Positions 23,893-34,602 of a stretch of 64,000 nt of DNA are shown here, in pieces (positions within the stretch are counted from its first letter, which is position 1; each line of letters opens with the position of its first letter). Under the pieces are notes generated by a model. That model did no database searches and had not been told where the DNA came from. It saw nothing but the letters and a program-made list of their open reading frames with translations. Source of the stretch: Pieris napi (taxonomy: Eukaryota; Arthropoda; Insecta; Lepidoptera; Pieridae); contig NC_062242.1 in the NCBI RefSeq assembly GCF_905475465.1, positions 523,501-587,500 on the forward strand, read 5' to 3'. Made by a program: the position numbers and the translations under genes.

Positions 23893-24079
23893 ATGACAAG
23901 GTACAATATACAAAAGTAGGTGGTAAATGGCAGAGAGTGGCAAAGTGCAGACAGAAATGGCGGAATTTAGTGGAGGCTTTTTCCTATAAGGGCAGATAGA
24001 TATCTAGAAAGAATGAGATGACAGAAGTAAAATGTGTTTTAGTGTAGAAGTTTCTGAAATAAAAGGATTTTATTATTAT
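23893..24079 (+). pseudogene. 5'-truncated RTE-type LINE tail with target duplication
   Basis: The plus-strand frame reads KWQRVAKCRQKWRNLVEAFS, then YKGR and a stop. This fits the W..VAQDR.KW..LEEAF ending of RTE/CR1-like reverse transcriptase ORFs. A 3' UTR of about 90 bp ends in GAAATAAAAGGAT and a (TTA)n tail. The 12-mer TATTACAATGAC occurs at 23881-23892 and 24080-24091, so the 187-bp insertion is bounded by a target-site duplication. It is a dead-on-arrival copy. Confidence 0.75.
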
Positions 24080-24091
24080 TATTACAATGAC

Positions 24092-24934
24092 CTATTATTA
24101 AAATATTTGGGCATGGACCGTTTAATTAAAATTTCACAGCCCATACGCAAGTTTTTTATTTGTCTCACACTAATCGTGACTGCTGTAACACATCATTATT
24201 TATTTAGAAGTCGCGTTAACTAAATAAATAAAAAGAAAATGACGTTATATAAAAAAATATTGTTGAGCTGATGACTCACTTATCCGGAAGGCTCTCGAAT
24301 GCGTTACCGACATTATTGTTATTTCGTTAAAATAAGTATTAGAAGAAAACGTGAATCAGTTGTAAAAACTAAAAAAACTCAGAGATAAGTTGGACCCAAG
24401 TTCAAGTAAAAAACGTGGAAGTGCAACTTGCATTTAAAGACGTATACGACTCGAAAATTAGCCGCTATTACGAACATTTCACAAAGGAAACTTAATTCGG
24501 CAAACTATAAAGAAACTCCAGAGCAACTGAATTCGAGGTTGCTACTTAAGTGAAGTTAGAGATTTCTTTAATTGTTTTTGAGAACGTGCAGTTCTACAAT
24601 TGCAAGTTGTTAGTACATTATAGCTTTATTAGATTTTACTTGTTGTACTATATTTACAAGAAATATTTATCAGATAAAATCATTTTACTTCGTGGTTTAA
24701 CGTGCCTTTGTTAACAACTGAGGGAATAAACCTTGAACGTTTGGTGTCTCTTTTTTACTGGAGTTTGTGAGTCTCGTGAAGCGTGTCTTGTCCTGTGCCA
24801 GATGCAGAAACTCTTCCGCAGTTGCCGTAAACCCGTCCTCTCCCTAACGTTACGAAACCAGGATTTTTCCTTCTACCGACATACCGTTTATCCTGGATTT
24901 TACCCTGTCATGGCGCAACATGTGGCACGTGCAC
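24092..24934. other. Non-coding stretch
   Basis: A few short frames (for example 24733-24969, 78 codons) have no known domain. No RNA gene or repeat is seen. Confidence 0.45.
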
Positions 24935-24996
24935 AGATGTTCATTTATTTATACTTGCTTGTACGGTGAAGAAAATTATTGTGAGAAAAGTTCCAC
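24935..24996 (+). mobile_element. SINE fragment (middle part)
   Basis: ATTTATACTTGCTTGTACGG, TGAAGAAAATTATTGTGAG and AAAAG follow the order of the SINE middle (ATTCGCTCGTACGGTGAAGGAA, then ATCGTGAGGAAA). Both ends are missing. Confidence 0.45.
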
Positions 24997-25594
24997 GAAA
25001 ATGACACATGCATTTCTCGGCCTATTTTCTTTCAGCACTATATTATATTAGCATATTTAATATTTTAAGAATATTCTTATACTGAGTACAAAGAAAAGAA
25101 ATGCAGATCAACTGTAGTTGTAAATAAATGGTGTTATATGTCCATATCAATAATGAAAGATATCTTTTGTATGTATTAACCACTGTGAGAAAAAAATATT
25201 TAAGGTGAGCACAAGATTCGCCAAACTACATAATACATATAGTTACTTAGTCAAAACATGGAACAAAGCAAAGCAATTAAAACATAATATGTAAACAATG
25301 AAACGGACAATTATAATAAAAAGACACGAACAAACTGGCATTAACTGCTTTCACTATAATCAGGCTCACTGCTCTTTTACAAAATCTATGAAAAGAGATG
25401 TGAATTATGAAATAAGCTATTTTATTATTAACCACCTGTGACCCCTGTATAATACTTTGGAAACACGAAAACTTTTACCATTTAAAGTTTGAGAGATCTT
25501 AATCATCTAGAAACAAACTGATTTGTGGTAATTTATTATACGGTAAAAGGTTAATGATTCCTTTGACACAGACTTGGTATTTTAGGTCTGTATT

Positions 25595-25772
25595 TACGTG
25601 CAGTGGTGACCTTTTGGCTTGAGGTCGTGCATCCTAATCATGGCTGTGCACCACCTGACTTTTCATTGAAGATTGTATCAAAGGAGGTAAACATCATGAT
25701 GAAATCGGTATGCCCAAAAATTTATAGCGATGTATCAGGCACAGAATCCCGTATTCTTTTGCCTATTAGGAA
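25595..25772 (+). mobile_element. Diverged SINE copy
   Basis: Contains GGCTTGAGGTCGTGCATCC, GGCTGTGCACCACCTGACTT, AACATCATGATGAAATCGG, ATGTATCAGGCACAGAATCC and TTTGCCTATTAGG in SINE order, with the B box lost. The 79-codon frame across it (25603-25842) is incidental. Confidence 0.6.
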
Positions 25773-25906
25773 AAACTGTAAAAAAAACAGGTTCGAACAT
25801 CTGACAAGATCAAGGGAGAAAAGAGATGCTAAGATAAGATAAGAAGATAATTTATGTGTTGGTTTATTTATAATAACTTGTTACTAAATTCTAATAAAAA
25901 AAAAAA

Positions 25907-26262
25907 TTGGTTGTTTGTAAAGTAGGTTTACGATCGAGATGCTTACGTGATAACGTCTTATTGGTGATATAAGTTTTTGGGAAGTAAGGAATTAATGAAG
26001 ATAACAATTTTTTCAAATTTTAAATTACATCTATCGTTTTATTCACACTTTTGATGATAAATTTCGGGTGTAAAATGACAAGTTTACTTATTCGACTATG
26101 ATATACATTCACGGAATGACTGGCAGCGCTCGAGATGAGACCGGAGATCGGTCCGTCTCTCTCTCGTTATACCTGCGATCGCGCTCGTGAGGTTTTGGTG
26201 TGACACAAGTTTCTGAACATGTCACCCGACTAAAACGATTTTAAAGACGTTATCACGTCAAC
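25907..26262 (-). mobile_element. TIR element (ACGTGATAACGTCTT family), copy 1
   Basis: The inverted 15-mer ACGTGATAACGTCTT lies at 25945-25959 and, complemented, at 26244-26258. The interior is shared with the inverted copy at 47584-47950, including the GC-rich GATCGGTCCGTCTCTCTCTC and CTGCGATCGCGCTCGTGAGG. Similarity between the copies extends past the 15-mers by about 38 bp on one side (ATTGGTTGTTTGTAAAGTAG) and by ACAAAATGT on the other. The true ends may therefore lie outside them. No coding sequence. Confidence 0.65.
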
Positions 26263-26990
26263 AAAATGTATAAAATTTTCTTTGCCTAATGTAAAACAGG
26301 TCAGTTCAAATATTCATATTAATGAGGAAATAATTCAATGTGTTGATTCAACTATATTTTTAGGGATCACTCTAGATTCTCGTTTGCAATGGAAGCCTCA
26401 TATTACCAACCTATCGGCAAGACTTAGTTCGGCTGCTTTTACGATAAGAAAGATTAGATTGTTGTCTGTTGTCGAAACGGCGAGGCTTGTATACTTCAGT
26501 TTCTTCCATAGTGTTATGACATATGATATGTTGTTGTGGGGCTTTGTTTTACAAAAAAGAGCAATTAAAACCGCGTGACTCGCTAAGAGAATTATTTAAA
26601 GAGATCAGTATTTTAACAGTTGCCTCCCAATATGTGTATAAAAATATTTTGTACGTTTATAAAAACATAAATAAATTTATAAAGCGCAGTGAATGTCACA
26701 ATTTAAACACAAGAAGTAGGAATAGACTTGATTTTCCAGCTTTCAAACTTCATAAAACTGCTCACTCATTTATGGGGAAATGTATACCGATATTTAACAT
26801 GATTCCGGACCGTGTAACCAAACTTCCGATACATGAGTTTAAGCTTTGCATCAAGAAAACCCTAACAAAGGGAGGATATTACACTGTTCGGGAATTCATA
26901 GACGATGACAATGTGTGGGCACTAATGCCCCTATAAGATGGTGAGATGGCGTGAGTTGACTTGAATAAGTGTGCAAATTGTACCTAATTG
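26263..26990 (+). pseudogene. Jockey-type LINE reverse transcriptase C-terminal half, frameshifted
   Basis: Two overlapping plus-strand frames carry one protein. The first (26282-26578) reads FLGITLDSRLQWKPHI, ARLVYFSFFHSVMTYDMLLW and VLQKRAIK. The second (26523-26936) continues SRDSLRELFKEISILTVASQ, NLNTRSRNRLDFP, HSFMGKCIPIFNMIP and FKLCIKKTLTKGGYY. These are the thumb and C-terminal parts of a jockey-like non-LTR reverse transcriptase. A deletion at the switch (about 26550-26575) removes the residues expected between LLWG and VLQKRAI, and the frame changes near AIK. The catalytic FADD region is upstream and absent. The 5' truncation abuts the TIR element at 26262. It is otherwise well preserved, so it is probably fairly recent. 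Confidence 0.85.
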
Positions 26991-27064
26991 ATTAAATGAC
27001 TTTTTGTTTGTTTGTTTGTATAACCTTCCCTGAAGGTGACTTGTTTGGACATAAGTCAAAACGT

Positions 27065-27168
27065 CAAAAATCATTTATTCATATAGGTAACACAATGTAC
27101 ACGTCAAAAAAGAAGTATACATTAAATGCTTCTAATTTTACGAAAGAGAAGAACTGGCAATTAACATC
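27065..27168 (-). repeat. Rep-B copy 4 (hairpin loop deleted)
   Basis: Reads ATCATTTATTCATATAGGTA, ACACAATGTACACGTCAA, AATGCTTCTAATTTTAC and GAGAAGAACTGGCAATTAAC. The left hairpin arm and loop are missing compared with copy 1. Confidence 0.55.
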
Positions 27169-27797
27169 TTTTATCTTTGAAATATAAAATAGAACCCGCT
27201 CATCCATTTGAAAAATCACTCTTATTTCTCGATTAAGGATCTTAGTAATTAAGAATTCTAAATATATATTATTATTTTAAATTAAATGAATTTTATGCAA
27301 AAACATGAAAATATTACTTACAACAAATTAAAAAGATTTTTATTGTTTATTATATTGTTATTATTGTTTATTTATACTTAACAATTTCATTTATTAACTG
27401 GTCCGTTAACATATTTCGCTATTCAGAACGCTTACCAAGTCAAAGTTAGTTTTACTTAAGATTCAATATCTTAGAAATTCATAATAAACGACACTATTAT
27501 GGGCTACTCAATAAAAATCCAAAGACAAGAAATCCAAGGAATTAATTGATCACATTGAAATCTGCTCTGTCAGTCAGTTAAGATAATAACGGCTTAGCCC
27601 CTATCCCATTTAAAAGTCTGCGGCATCGATTTGAATTTGTGAACAAAGTCCCTGTGATTCAAAATGGCCGCCAATAGAAAATTCAATCTTATTTCACATT
27701 ATCCAAGGGTCGAGCGAAATTGAATTACGTCAACTTGTATTTTACTTTTACAATCCGGTAAAGATGTTGACGAAAGTGTTATCTTTGGAATCCTATT
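27169..27797. other. Non-coding stretch
   Basis: AT-rich. The segment 27600-27760 is of more mixed composition (AATGGCCGCCAATAG) without a usable frame. Confidence 0.45.
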
Positions 27798-28365
27798 GGG
27801 GCATCCACACGCTGGCTGTTTGTCACAAACACCGCAAACAGCAAACGAAGTCCCAAACACCAACCACAATCACCCAACACAAACAGCCATCCACATGCTT
27901 GGCGAACGTTCATAACATTCCGAATCGGCAAACATGGCAGACGACGAGCTTGTGGCAGCTATTACTTTCGGGTTGACATATTTTTATTATAAATTAAAGC
28001 AAGAGAAAGAAAAAAGGAAAAAAAGAAGAAAGCAAAGACGATGGTGGATGATTAAAATACATAGAAATCTTACAAGGTACTGCTTTAGACTTTATTATTT
28101 GGGCTTTAATTGAAAAAGTGTAGCAAGTAAATACGTCCGCCTCCCGCAAGCTCGCGCGCATACTGATCGCTGCCAAACGTGTGGATGCGTAGCAAACTGT
28201 TTGCCAAACATCCTTTGATCTGGCAACTAAAACCCACACCGATGCCGAACACTGCCCAACACAAACACAAACAGGCAAACAACGACAAACACCCATCCAC
28301 ACGTCCGTGTTTGCTGTTTGCTGTTGGCTGTTTGCCATTGTTTGTCAAGCGTGTGGATGGGGCTT
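27798..28365 (+). mobile_element. Harbinger-like DNA element, internally deleted
   Basis: The ends are inverted: GGGGCATCCACACGCTGGC at 27798 and, complementing the right end, GCCCCATCCACACGCTTG. Both subterminal regions are packed with short CAAACA/TGTTTG repeats (AACACAAACAAACAGGCAAAC type runs; GTTTGCTGTTTGCTG), as expected for transposase-binding arrays. The element holds a 59-codon frame (27934-28113) that resembles the start of PIF/Harbinger proteins. The right flank begins TTA and the left flank is ATT, so the expected 3-bp TWA duplication is not exact. A full catalytic nuclease gene is missing. Confidence 0.6.
27934..28113 (+). CDS. 59-aa Harbinger nuclease N-terminal-like protein
   Basis: The frame starts MADDELVAAITFGLTYFYYK, followed by an Arg/Lys block (KRKKRRKQRRWW at residues 27-38), then MIKIHRNLTRY and a stop after 59 residues. 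An acidic, hydrophobic start followed by a basic run ending in RRWW and a short R..RY patch is how I recall insect HARBI1-like nucleases beginning, before their DDE domain. The frame stops before any catalytic residue. It lies between the inverted ends of the element at 27798-28365. It may be a remnant of the parent gene or a short peptide. Expression is unknown, and the assignment rests on a short motif. Confidence 0.4.
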   Translation: MADDELVAAITFGLTYFYYKLKQEKEKRKKRRKQRRWWMIKIHRNLTRYCFRLYYLGFN

Positions 28366-28654
28366 AACATACGATTAATAGCCAACCTAAACCCGTATCT
28401 CAATTTTTAACAGGTCAAGCTGTAGGTTCATAGTTTGTCACTATCTATACCCTTCATTTGAGAGGTGCTTAAAAGGCTTCTGATAATTGATGATGATAGG
28501 TTAGATAAGGAAGAGATCCATAATAAACACTGCAAGATTTGGGAAACTTCAAAGTCTAATCTAATCCGGGCTATAAAGTCATCTCATCTACAGACGTAAT
28601 TGCCCCTGAACCTCTACGTATACGTAATTGTTATTTCCTTCGACAACAATATTC
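28366..28654. other. Short spacer
   Basis: No feature supported between the Harbinger-like element and the next SINE. Confidence 0.4.
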
Positions 28655-28920
28655 GCTTTAGCGTTCGACTCTCATCCCTGAGGTCGTACGTTCGATCCCC
28701 CGCTATGCACCAATGGACTTTCTTTCTATGTGCGCATGTAACATACGTTCGAACGGTGAAGAAAAACATCGTGAGGAAACCGGCTGGTATTTGAAACAAA
28801 AATTTGTGCACAGGAGGTTATCACCTATTTGCCTAATAAATTAACAAATGATCATGAAACAGATACAGAAATCTGAGGCCCAGACCTAAAAAGGTTGTAG
28901 CGGCACTGATTTATTTTGAT
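28655..28920 (+). mobile_element. tRNA-derived SINE (5' truncated)
   Basis: Starts within the head at TTTAGCGTTCGACTCTCATC, then B box ACGTTCGATCCCC, GCTATGCACCAATGGACTTT, ACATCGTGAGGAAACCGGCT and ATGATCATGAAACAGATACA, ending AAGGTTGTAGCGGCACTGAT. The GTCGACGGCGTG block is replaced by unrelated sequence. Confidence 0.8.
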
Positions 28921-29222
28921 TTTGAAATTTATACGGAAAATAATATCACAAAGGTTTAATTCGCATAATGTTAGCTTTCCCCTTTCAACTAAATTATGCT
29001 CTTTATAAATAACAAGTATACTAACAGCATGAACACTACGTACAAACAATTACATCGCTGACAGCAGCGGTTTTAAATTACAAAGCTATGTTTAGTGGTG
29101 CTTATACGAATTTATGCCACACACGTGCTGTTTTAGATGTAACAAATAAATAGGTACTAACTCTAACCTTTTCTTTGTAATACAAATATATTTTGTATGA
29201 TAAAAAATTTATAGAATATTCA

Positions 29223-29724
29223 TTCTACTAATATTATAAACGAGAAAGTTTGTAAGTATGCATGAATATTTGTTACTCTTTCGCGTAAAAACTACTGAAT
29301 GGATTTTAATGAAACTTTACAATAATATAGCCTATACATCAGAATAACACATAGGCTACAATTTATAAATATCGTGAGAATTGTCCAAATTATCAAGTAA
29401 ATAGGAAAAATCTACCATCTGCGAGCTATTCTGGCGTCTGCTGCCAAAATCACTAGAGTTACACATGTGTAATGTTTGATAGAAATATTTATCGTAAATA
29501 ATCCTACAAAAAAACCCCGCACAGTATATATCTATGTCTGATGTGTAAGCCATTATAGCCAAAATAGTGAACCATAACTACAATAAAAGTTAATAAACTG
29601 ATTCCTAAATGAAAATAGATATTTCTATCGCTTCTGATATTGAAAGTAGATAAAATATGTCTTTCACGCTACATTACTTGGACAAATATTATCCTGCGCA
29701 GACAAAGTCACGGGCACCAGCTAG
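29223..29724 (+). mobile_element. Non-autonomous Helitron, family H1 copy 1
   Basis: The copy aligns end to end with 33430-33922. It starts TTCTACTAATATTATAAACG (the expected 5' TC is mutated to TT) and ends GGGCACCAGCTAG. It lies between host A (29222) and T (29725). There are no terminal inverted repeats or target duplication, as expected for Helitrons. A CG-rich fold (CCTGCGCAGAC...CACGGG) precedes the 3' end. It has no Rep/helicase gene. The 68-codon minus-strand frame inside is incidental. Confidence 0.85.
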
Positions 29725-30277
29725 TTCTCTATATTACAACAATTTAAAAGGGTATCCCTTGTTACAAATTTGAAATTCTTGATAAACCATTATTGTTCAA
29801 ACAAAGCCATTGTTTAACGCATCTCTCGGCTGCGTCCTATTGCGAACTTTGACATCCAGTCGATTTTCATTGTTCAGTTATAGTTCCTAAATATCCCAAG
29901 TATTTTGATTTAGTGGGACTTCGAAACTTTCAAGACGTCTCTCGTGTTCCATGGTCTGTATAATGATTGTTACAATGTTACCACATCAATCTCCATTCAA
30001 CGTTTTAGCAAAAGAGCCTTCTAACTAAAATTCAGAGTTTTTTTTCTTCATTTATCATGCATACTGAGAGTATGTTAGTTATCAGCCCACTGTAGTGTCG
30101 TCGTAAAAGCAAGTAATAATCAAATAACAATATAAAAAAAATGCATTTATAGATAAAGAATTTATAGAGATACTTTTAAGGCTTGTAAACGAACCCGCAA
30201 GCTAAAAGGGCAGCAGGGCTTTGCTCTTTGCTATAAATATAAACCTACAAACAACAATATTACATGAATGTATGGCG

Positions 30278-30482
30278 GCAGTGTTGGCCTAGTGGCTTTG
30301 GCGTGCGACTCTCATCCCTGGGGCATAGGTTCGAATCCCGGGCATGCACCAAGGGACTTTCTGACATATAACACTCGCTCGTATGGTGAAAGAAAACATC
30401 GTGAGGAAAACCCACTTGCCTATTATAAATGATCACGGAACAGATACAGAAATCTGAGGCCCTGACCTAAAAGCGCTATTGG
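30278..30482 (+). mobile_element. tRNA-derived SINE with internal deletion
   Basis: The head GCAGTGTTGGCCTAGTGGCT and B box GGTTCGAATCCCG are the best preserved in the window. Then come ACATCGTGAGGAAAACCCAC and ATGATCACGGAACAGATACA. The block between GAAACC and TTGCCTATT (about 60 bp) is deleted, and the 3' end is cut at AAAGCGCTATTGG. Confidence 0.85.
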
Positions 30483-31894
30483 TATATATACCAATAAATG
30501 AAAATATTCATGACGTTTTAAGTCTTACAATGTAGTATGAATGCCCAATACGGTCTATGAGATCCTTTACAAACGGAGTCACAAAATTATTCAACAACCT
30601 CATCGCTGCCTTTTGTCACAAACATGCATCCGACGTGTGCACATTGAAGTATGTTTTATTCAGGTCTACCCGCCACTGCAGCCTATTCAGTGTAGGAATC
30701 CTAGGTTTGAATCAGACAAGCAATGAAATTAAAATTTACTTACTTAAAACGATCAAAGAAGCATTTCGATCTAAAAATATTGAGAACTTATAAAAGCTAA
30801 CATCTTTACAAAATTTCAGATAATAATTAAATATTTTCTCATTACCAAATAATATTATTTTAATTATTTTCTTAGCCTATAGTCATTAGGTATTTTATTA
30901 TTATGTAATTCCTTAGCTTGTTTTTCCTTTTTTTAATTTCATATGTGTGGATTTCTTTCGTATGTTCATTTTTTATTGGTCCTTCTTGTTGATTTGGTCA
31001 CCTGTGAAACAGTATTGTGCTTAAAGTTATGTTTATGTTCATTATAATTGGCGTAGTTTGTAATATTATGTTTTCCTAGACTAAATTATTTAATCATCAA
31101 CCGCATCTATCTCTCATCATCAAGCCTAAACATAGTTTGACAGAAAGAGACGTGACTACGTTAGCTGAAACTCAATAACTTATATAAAACTTTTCCGACA
31201 TTTTAATTCTCTTTAAGACTCCACATGTGAAAAAGACTCTTAATGATTATACAATTATTAAAGTGTATAGAAAATACTAAACTAAATCATCTTCACTCAC
31301 GTAAACAAAGTGATAATTTAACAAATACTCTAAGAAAGCAAAGAAAAACAATACAAATAATATATGGATCAATATCCTAACTAGACCTTTTGCCCTAGAC
31401 ATCAGAAAATGTTTATACTATGATCTCTTGGGTTCGCGTTTTCCAAAGTTAATAATACCCCTCATAATTGGACGCCCACGCTACAAGTATTAGAATACAA
31501 TTTTACTTGGAATTGTTATTCCATAATTTTTACCCTAGAATTTTCAGATATGTTAGGTAAATAAAAGCTTGCTTTTGAATAGCAGTGAGCAAAGGGGTGA
31601 ATCTATTTTTGGGGCACGTACGAGACAGATTTAGCACGTTACGGGGTACAAGTTTATTGAGGTCTCGTGATTCGGGAGATTTAAAGTAATACTTAAATGA
31701 AATTCAATCTGATTATACATATTCTGCGACTGTCTGCCTTATAAGGCTTCTCTGTTCATGTTCTCTCTCAATAATTTCAACAAAATCTTTAGTTATTATA
31801 ATCAGTAGCAGACAGGCCGCTCACGGCTACAGCCATTTTTTAATCATTCGTTTATATTTTGATCAGATTTTTGCTTTACAATAATATATTTATA
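30483..31894. other. Non-coding stretch
   Basis: Two overlapping plus-strand frames (30541-30726 and 30557-30793) show no known domain. The rest is AT-rich without supported features. Confidence 0.45.
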
Positions 31895-32196
31895 CTAGCT
31901 GACCCGGCCAACGTTGTTTTGCCATACGTATATTATTTCAAGGAAATATTTTTTTAGTTCAATAAAAATAACTATCTACAGTAAAAAAATAGGGGGGAAT
32001 GCTATCATAAAAAAATATAAACTAAAAATTAAAAAAAAAGGGGTGGATTACCCTTAACATTTAGGGGGATGAGAAATAGATGTTGTCCGATTCTCAGACC
32101 TACCCAATATGTACACAAAATTTCATGAGAATTGGGTAAGCCGTTTCTGAGGAGTTTAACCACAAACACCGCGACACGAGAATTGTATATATTAGA
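31895..32196 (-). mobile_element. Non-autonomous Helitron, family H2 copy 1
   Basis: On the minus strand it starts TCTAATATATACAATTCTCG, carries GTGTCGCGGTGTTTGTGG and ends GGCCGGGTCAGCTAG. It sits between A (31894) and T (32197). A second copy at 46757-47062 aligns end to end. It contains runs of A and G but no coding sequence. The 66-codon frame overlapping it is incidental. Confidence 0.85.
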
Positions 32197-32205
32197 TTTA
32201 TATAA

Positions 32206-32340
32206 TTCTACTGTACGTGTGTATGTCACTGAACTTCTATTAAACGGCTGGACGATTTGAATGAATATTTTTGTATGCGTTTGGGTGGTTTAGATTCACA
32301 AGACAAATCAGGCAGAAGGCAGGCGGTTATTTATCTATAC
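32206..32340 (+). mobile_element. Helitron 5'-end fragment, family H5
   Basis: Starts TCTACTGTACGTGTGTATGT and continues ACGGCTGGACGATTTGAATG. It resembles the start of the element at 32370-32530 but has no recognisable 3' end. It begins only 10 bp after the H2 Helitron, so the two 5' ends are head to head. Confidence 0.5.
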
Positions 32341-32369
32341 ATCATATAAACAACTGGTAAATATATAAA

Positions 32370-32530
32370 TCTTCTGTGCACGTATTCGCAATTAAACTCC
32401 TAAATGGCTGGACAGATTTTGTTAATTTTTTTATGCTGCTCAAGTGGAGTCAAGAATTATTTAAATTATTAGATAATTTTTTTTTGTTTATAAGACGTGT
32501 GTACAGGACAACGTCTGTCGGATCCGCTAT
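32370..32530 (+). mobile_element. Short Helitron, family H5
   Basis: The 5' end is TCTTCTGTGCACGTATTCG, then AAATGGCTGGACAGATTTTG. The 3' end, ACAACGTCTGTCGGATCCGC, closes with CTAT where CTAG is expected. At 161 bp it is heavily internally deleted. The 80-codon frame over it is incidental. Confidence 0.55.
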
Positions 32531-33429
32531 AAGTATAACATATTATATTGGAGCATATAATTATTATTTCTATAATTATATTCGTGTATCGATTTTAAAA
32601 ATATATAAACCTGAATAAAATAAATATACGGATCATATAACTCAATAATATTTATTCTTAATCTCTTAGGAACTGCTGTTATTTTTTCACTAAGAACGTT
32701 CCCTAACTTACTTTAATTGCAACAGGTGCTTGACTAAGTCGACACGATGGTAATGACGTATGGTTCACAAAAAACCTGCAAATTCTAGCACCAATTATTA
32801 GTACAATGCACATGGAAAGCCACATCCGTAAAATGCTAATTCATATTCGATTCGGACAATGTGGACAGGAATCGGAAGTAGGGTAGCGTTGAAATACGAA
32901 TTTCGAAAACGGGTTTGAAATACCGCCGCCATCTTGATTTACTATTGTAAAATCGAGCGATCCCCGGTTGGACGATTTAAAGGGCTTTGTATTACTAAAT
33001 AAGGGTATAAGGTTTAATAAAGAGGCTTTTGTTATATTTCTCCTATAAAATATATAAAGTTTTTATATAAATTATAAGTTGGTAGTGAATTTCCAATACC
33101 AAGTAATTCAAATATCTTATACTATTACAGCCGATAGTAACGTTAGTCTTTAGACCACGATATGTCAGTACCTTTTATTAAGTTTACTGTACAAAAACTA
33201 TTCAAATGTGATGTATTGATATTATAGTTCAAGTTCAAAATGTAAACGGAGAGCTCAATAACTTTTCTATACAAAAATATATTATTATGACTATTACATT
33301 TAGATTAAGATCCTACGACAACACAGTTATAGATATAATCAAACATACTTGTAGTTCACAAAATATATTGTTTCAAACATGTCAACAAACATAGCGTGTC
33401 AAAAAAATGTGAATAAATAAAATCTTTTA
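32531..33429. other. Non-coding stretch
   Basis: No supported gene or repeat. The segment 32880-32970 has mixed composition (CCGCCGCCATCTTG) but no frame. Confidence 0.45.
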
Positions 33430-33922
33430 TCCTACTAATATTATAAACGCGAAAATTTGTATGGATGTTTGTTACTCTTTCACGTAAAAACTACTGAAGG
33501 GATTTTAATGAAACTTTACAATAATATAGCTTATACATCAGAATAACACATAGCCTACAATTTATGAAGATATTGTGTGAATTGTCCATATTGTAAAATA
33601 TCAAGTAATTCGGAAAAAAACCTACCATCTGCGAGCTATTCGGGCGTGCGTTTCCAAAACAACTAGAGTTACATATATGTAATGTATGATGGAAATATTT
33701 ATCTTAAATAGTCCTACAAAAAAGCCCGCCCCAGTATATATCTATGTCTTATGTGTAAGCCATTATAGCCAAAATGGTGAACCATAACAACGATAAAAAT
33801 TGGTAATTTATTTCAAATGCACAGTCTGGTATTTAAAATAGATAAAATATGTCGTTCACGCTACATCATTTGGACAAATGTTATTTTAATCCTGCGCAGA
33901 CGAAATTGCGGGCACCAGCTAG
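33430..33922 (+). mobile_element. Non-autonomous Helitron, family H1 copy 2 (intact ends)
   Basis: 5' TCCTACTAATATTATAAACG and 3' GCGGGCACCAGCTAG are both canonical, between A (33429) and T (33923). The length is 493 bp. A CCTGCGCAGACGAAATTGCGGG fold lies just upstream of the CTAG end. Compared with copy 1 it has the intact TC start. It has no protein and depends on a Rep/helicase encoded elsewhere. Confidence 0.9.
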
Positions 33923-34435
33923 TATTTTATAAATGATTGCATATTAAACAGAAAACTTTTGAGTATTATGTGTTTACAGCTTAAATTGTTTTGAGCTTTA
34001 AAATAAAATATTCACAAAATTACTAGCCAAACTGTTAACTTCAAGCAATCGTGAATGCATTCATTTTGTTTTCATATTTTTGACTGACATTACACACCTG
34101 CATTGGTGATTTTAAAACTTTTCGAAAATCCAGTATTATTGACATTTTATTTTTAAGAGTTATAAAATGCATCTGTTATCGGGCGAGTTGTTTCGTTCAT
34201 CGAAGCGATGATCGCGTGTTGCTACGTACGTATAAATTGCAGCCGGTGTGCAAATTGAACGAATTCATGTTCACAATTTCGTATTTGTCATGCAAATTGT
34301 AAATATGGATTTTTACGTGGTTTTATTAAGAGCGTTATAACCTTCTTTCTAAAAACGATTAAATATTTAAATGTATGACTTTTATTTACTTCAAACTTCA
34401 CGATATAGACAAAGGTCTATTAAGGTTAAATAATT

Positions 34436-34602
34436 CCATCATACATTACATATATGTAACTCTAGTTGTTTTGGCAACGCACGCCAGAATAGCTCGCAGA
34501 TGGTAGGTTTTTTCCAAATTACTTGATATTTTACAATATGGACAATTCACCCAATGTCTTTATAAATTGCAGCCTATGTTTTATTCTGATGTATAAGCTA
34601 TA
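34436..34602 (-). mobile_element. Helitron H1 internal fragment, minus strand
   Basis: The reverse complement matches about 33530-33700 of copy 2 (GAATTGTCCATATTGTAAAA, ACCTACCATCTGCGAGCTAT, GTTACATATATGTAATGTAT). Both Helitron ends are missing. Confidence 0.8.

Noticed and set aside
25603..25842. 79-codon plus-strand frame as a gene
   Set aside because: The underlying DNA is a diverged SINE copy; the frame is incidental.
28106..28348. Overlapping frames on both strands rich in Cys, His and Thr
   Set aside because: They are produced by the CAAACA/TGTTTG subterminal arrays of the Harbinger-like element; translation of simple repeats.
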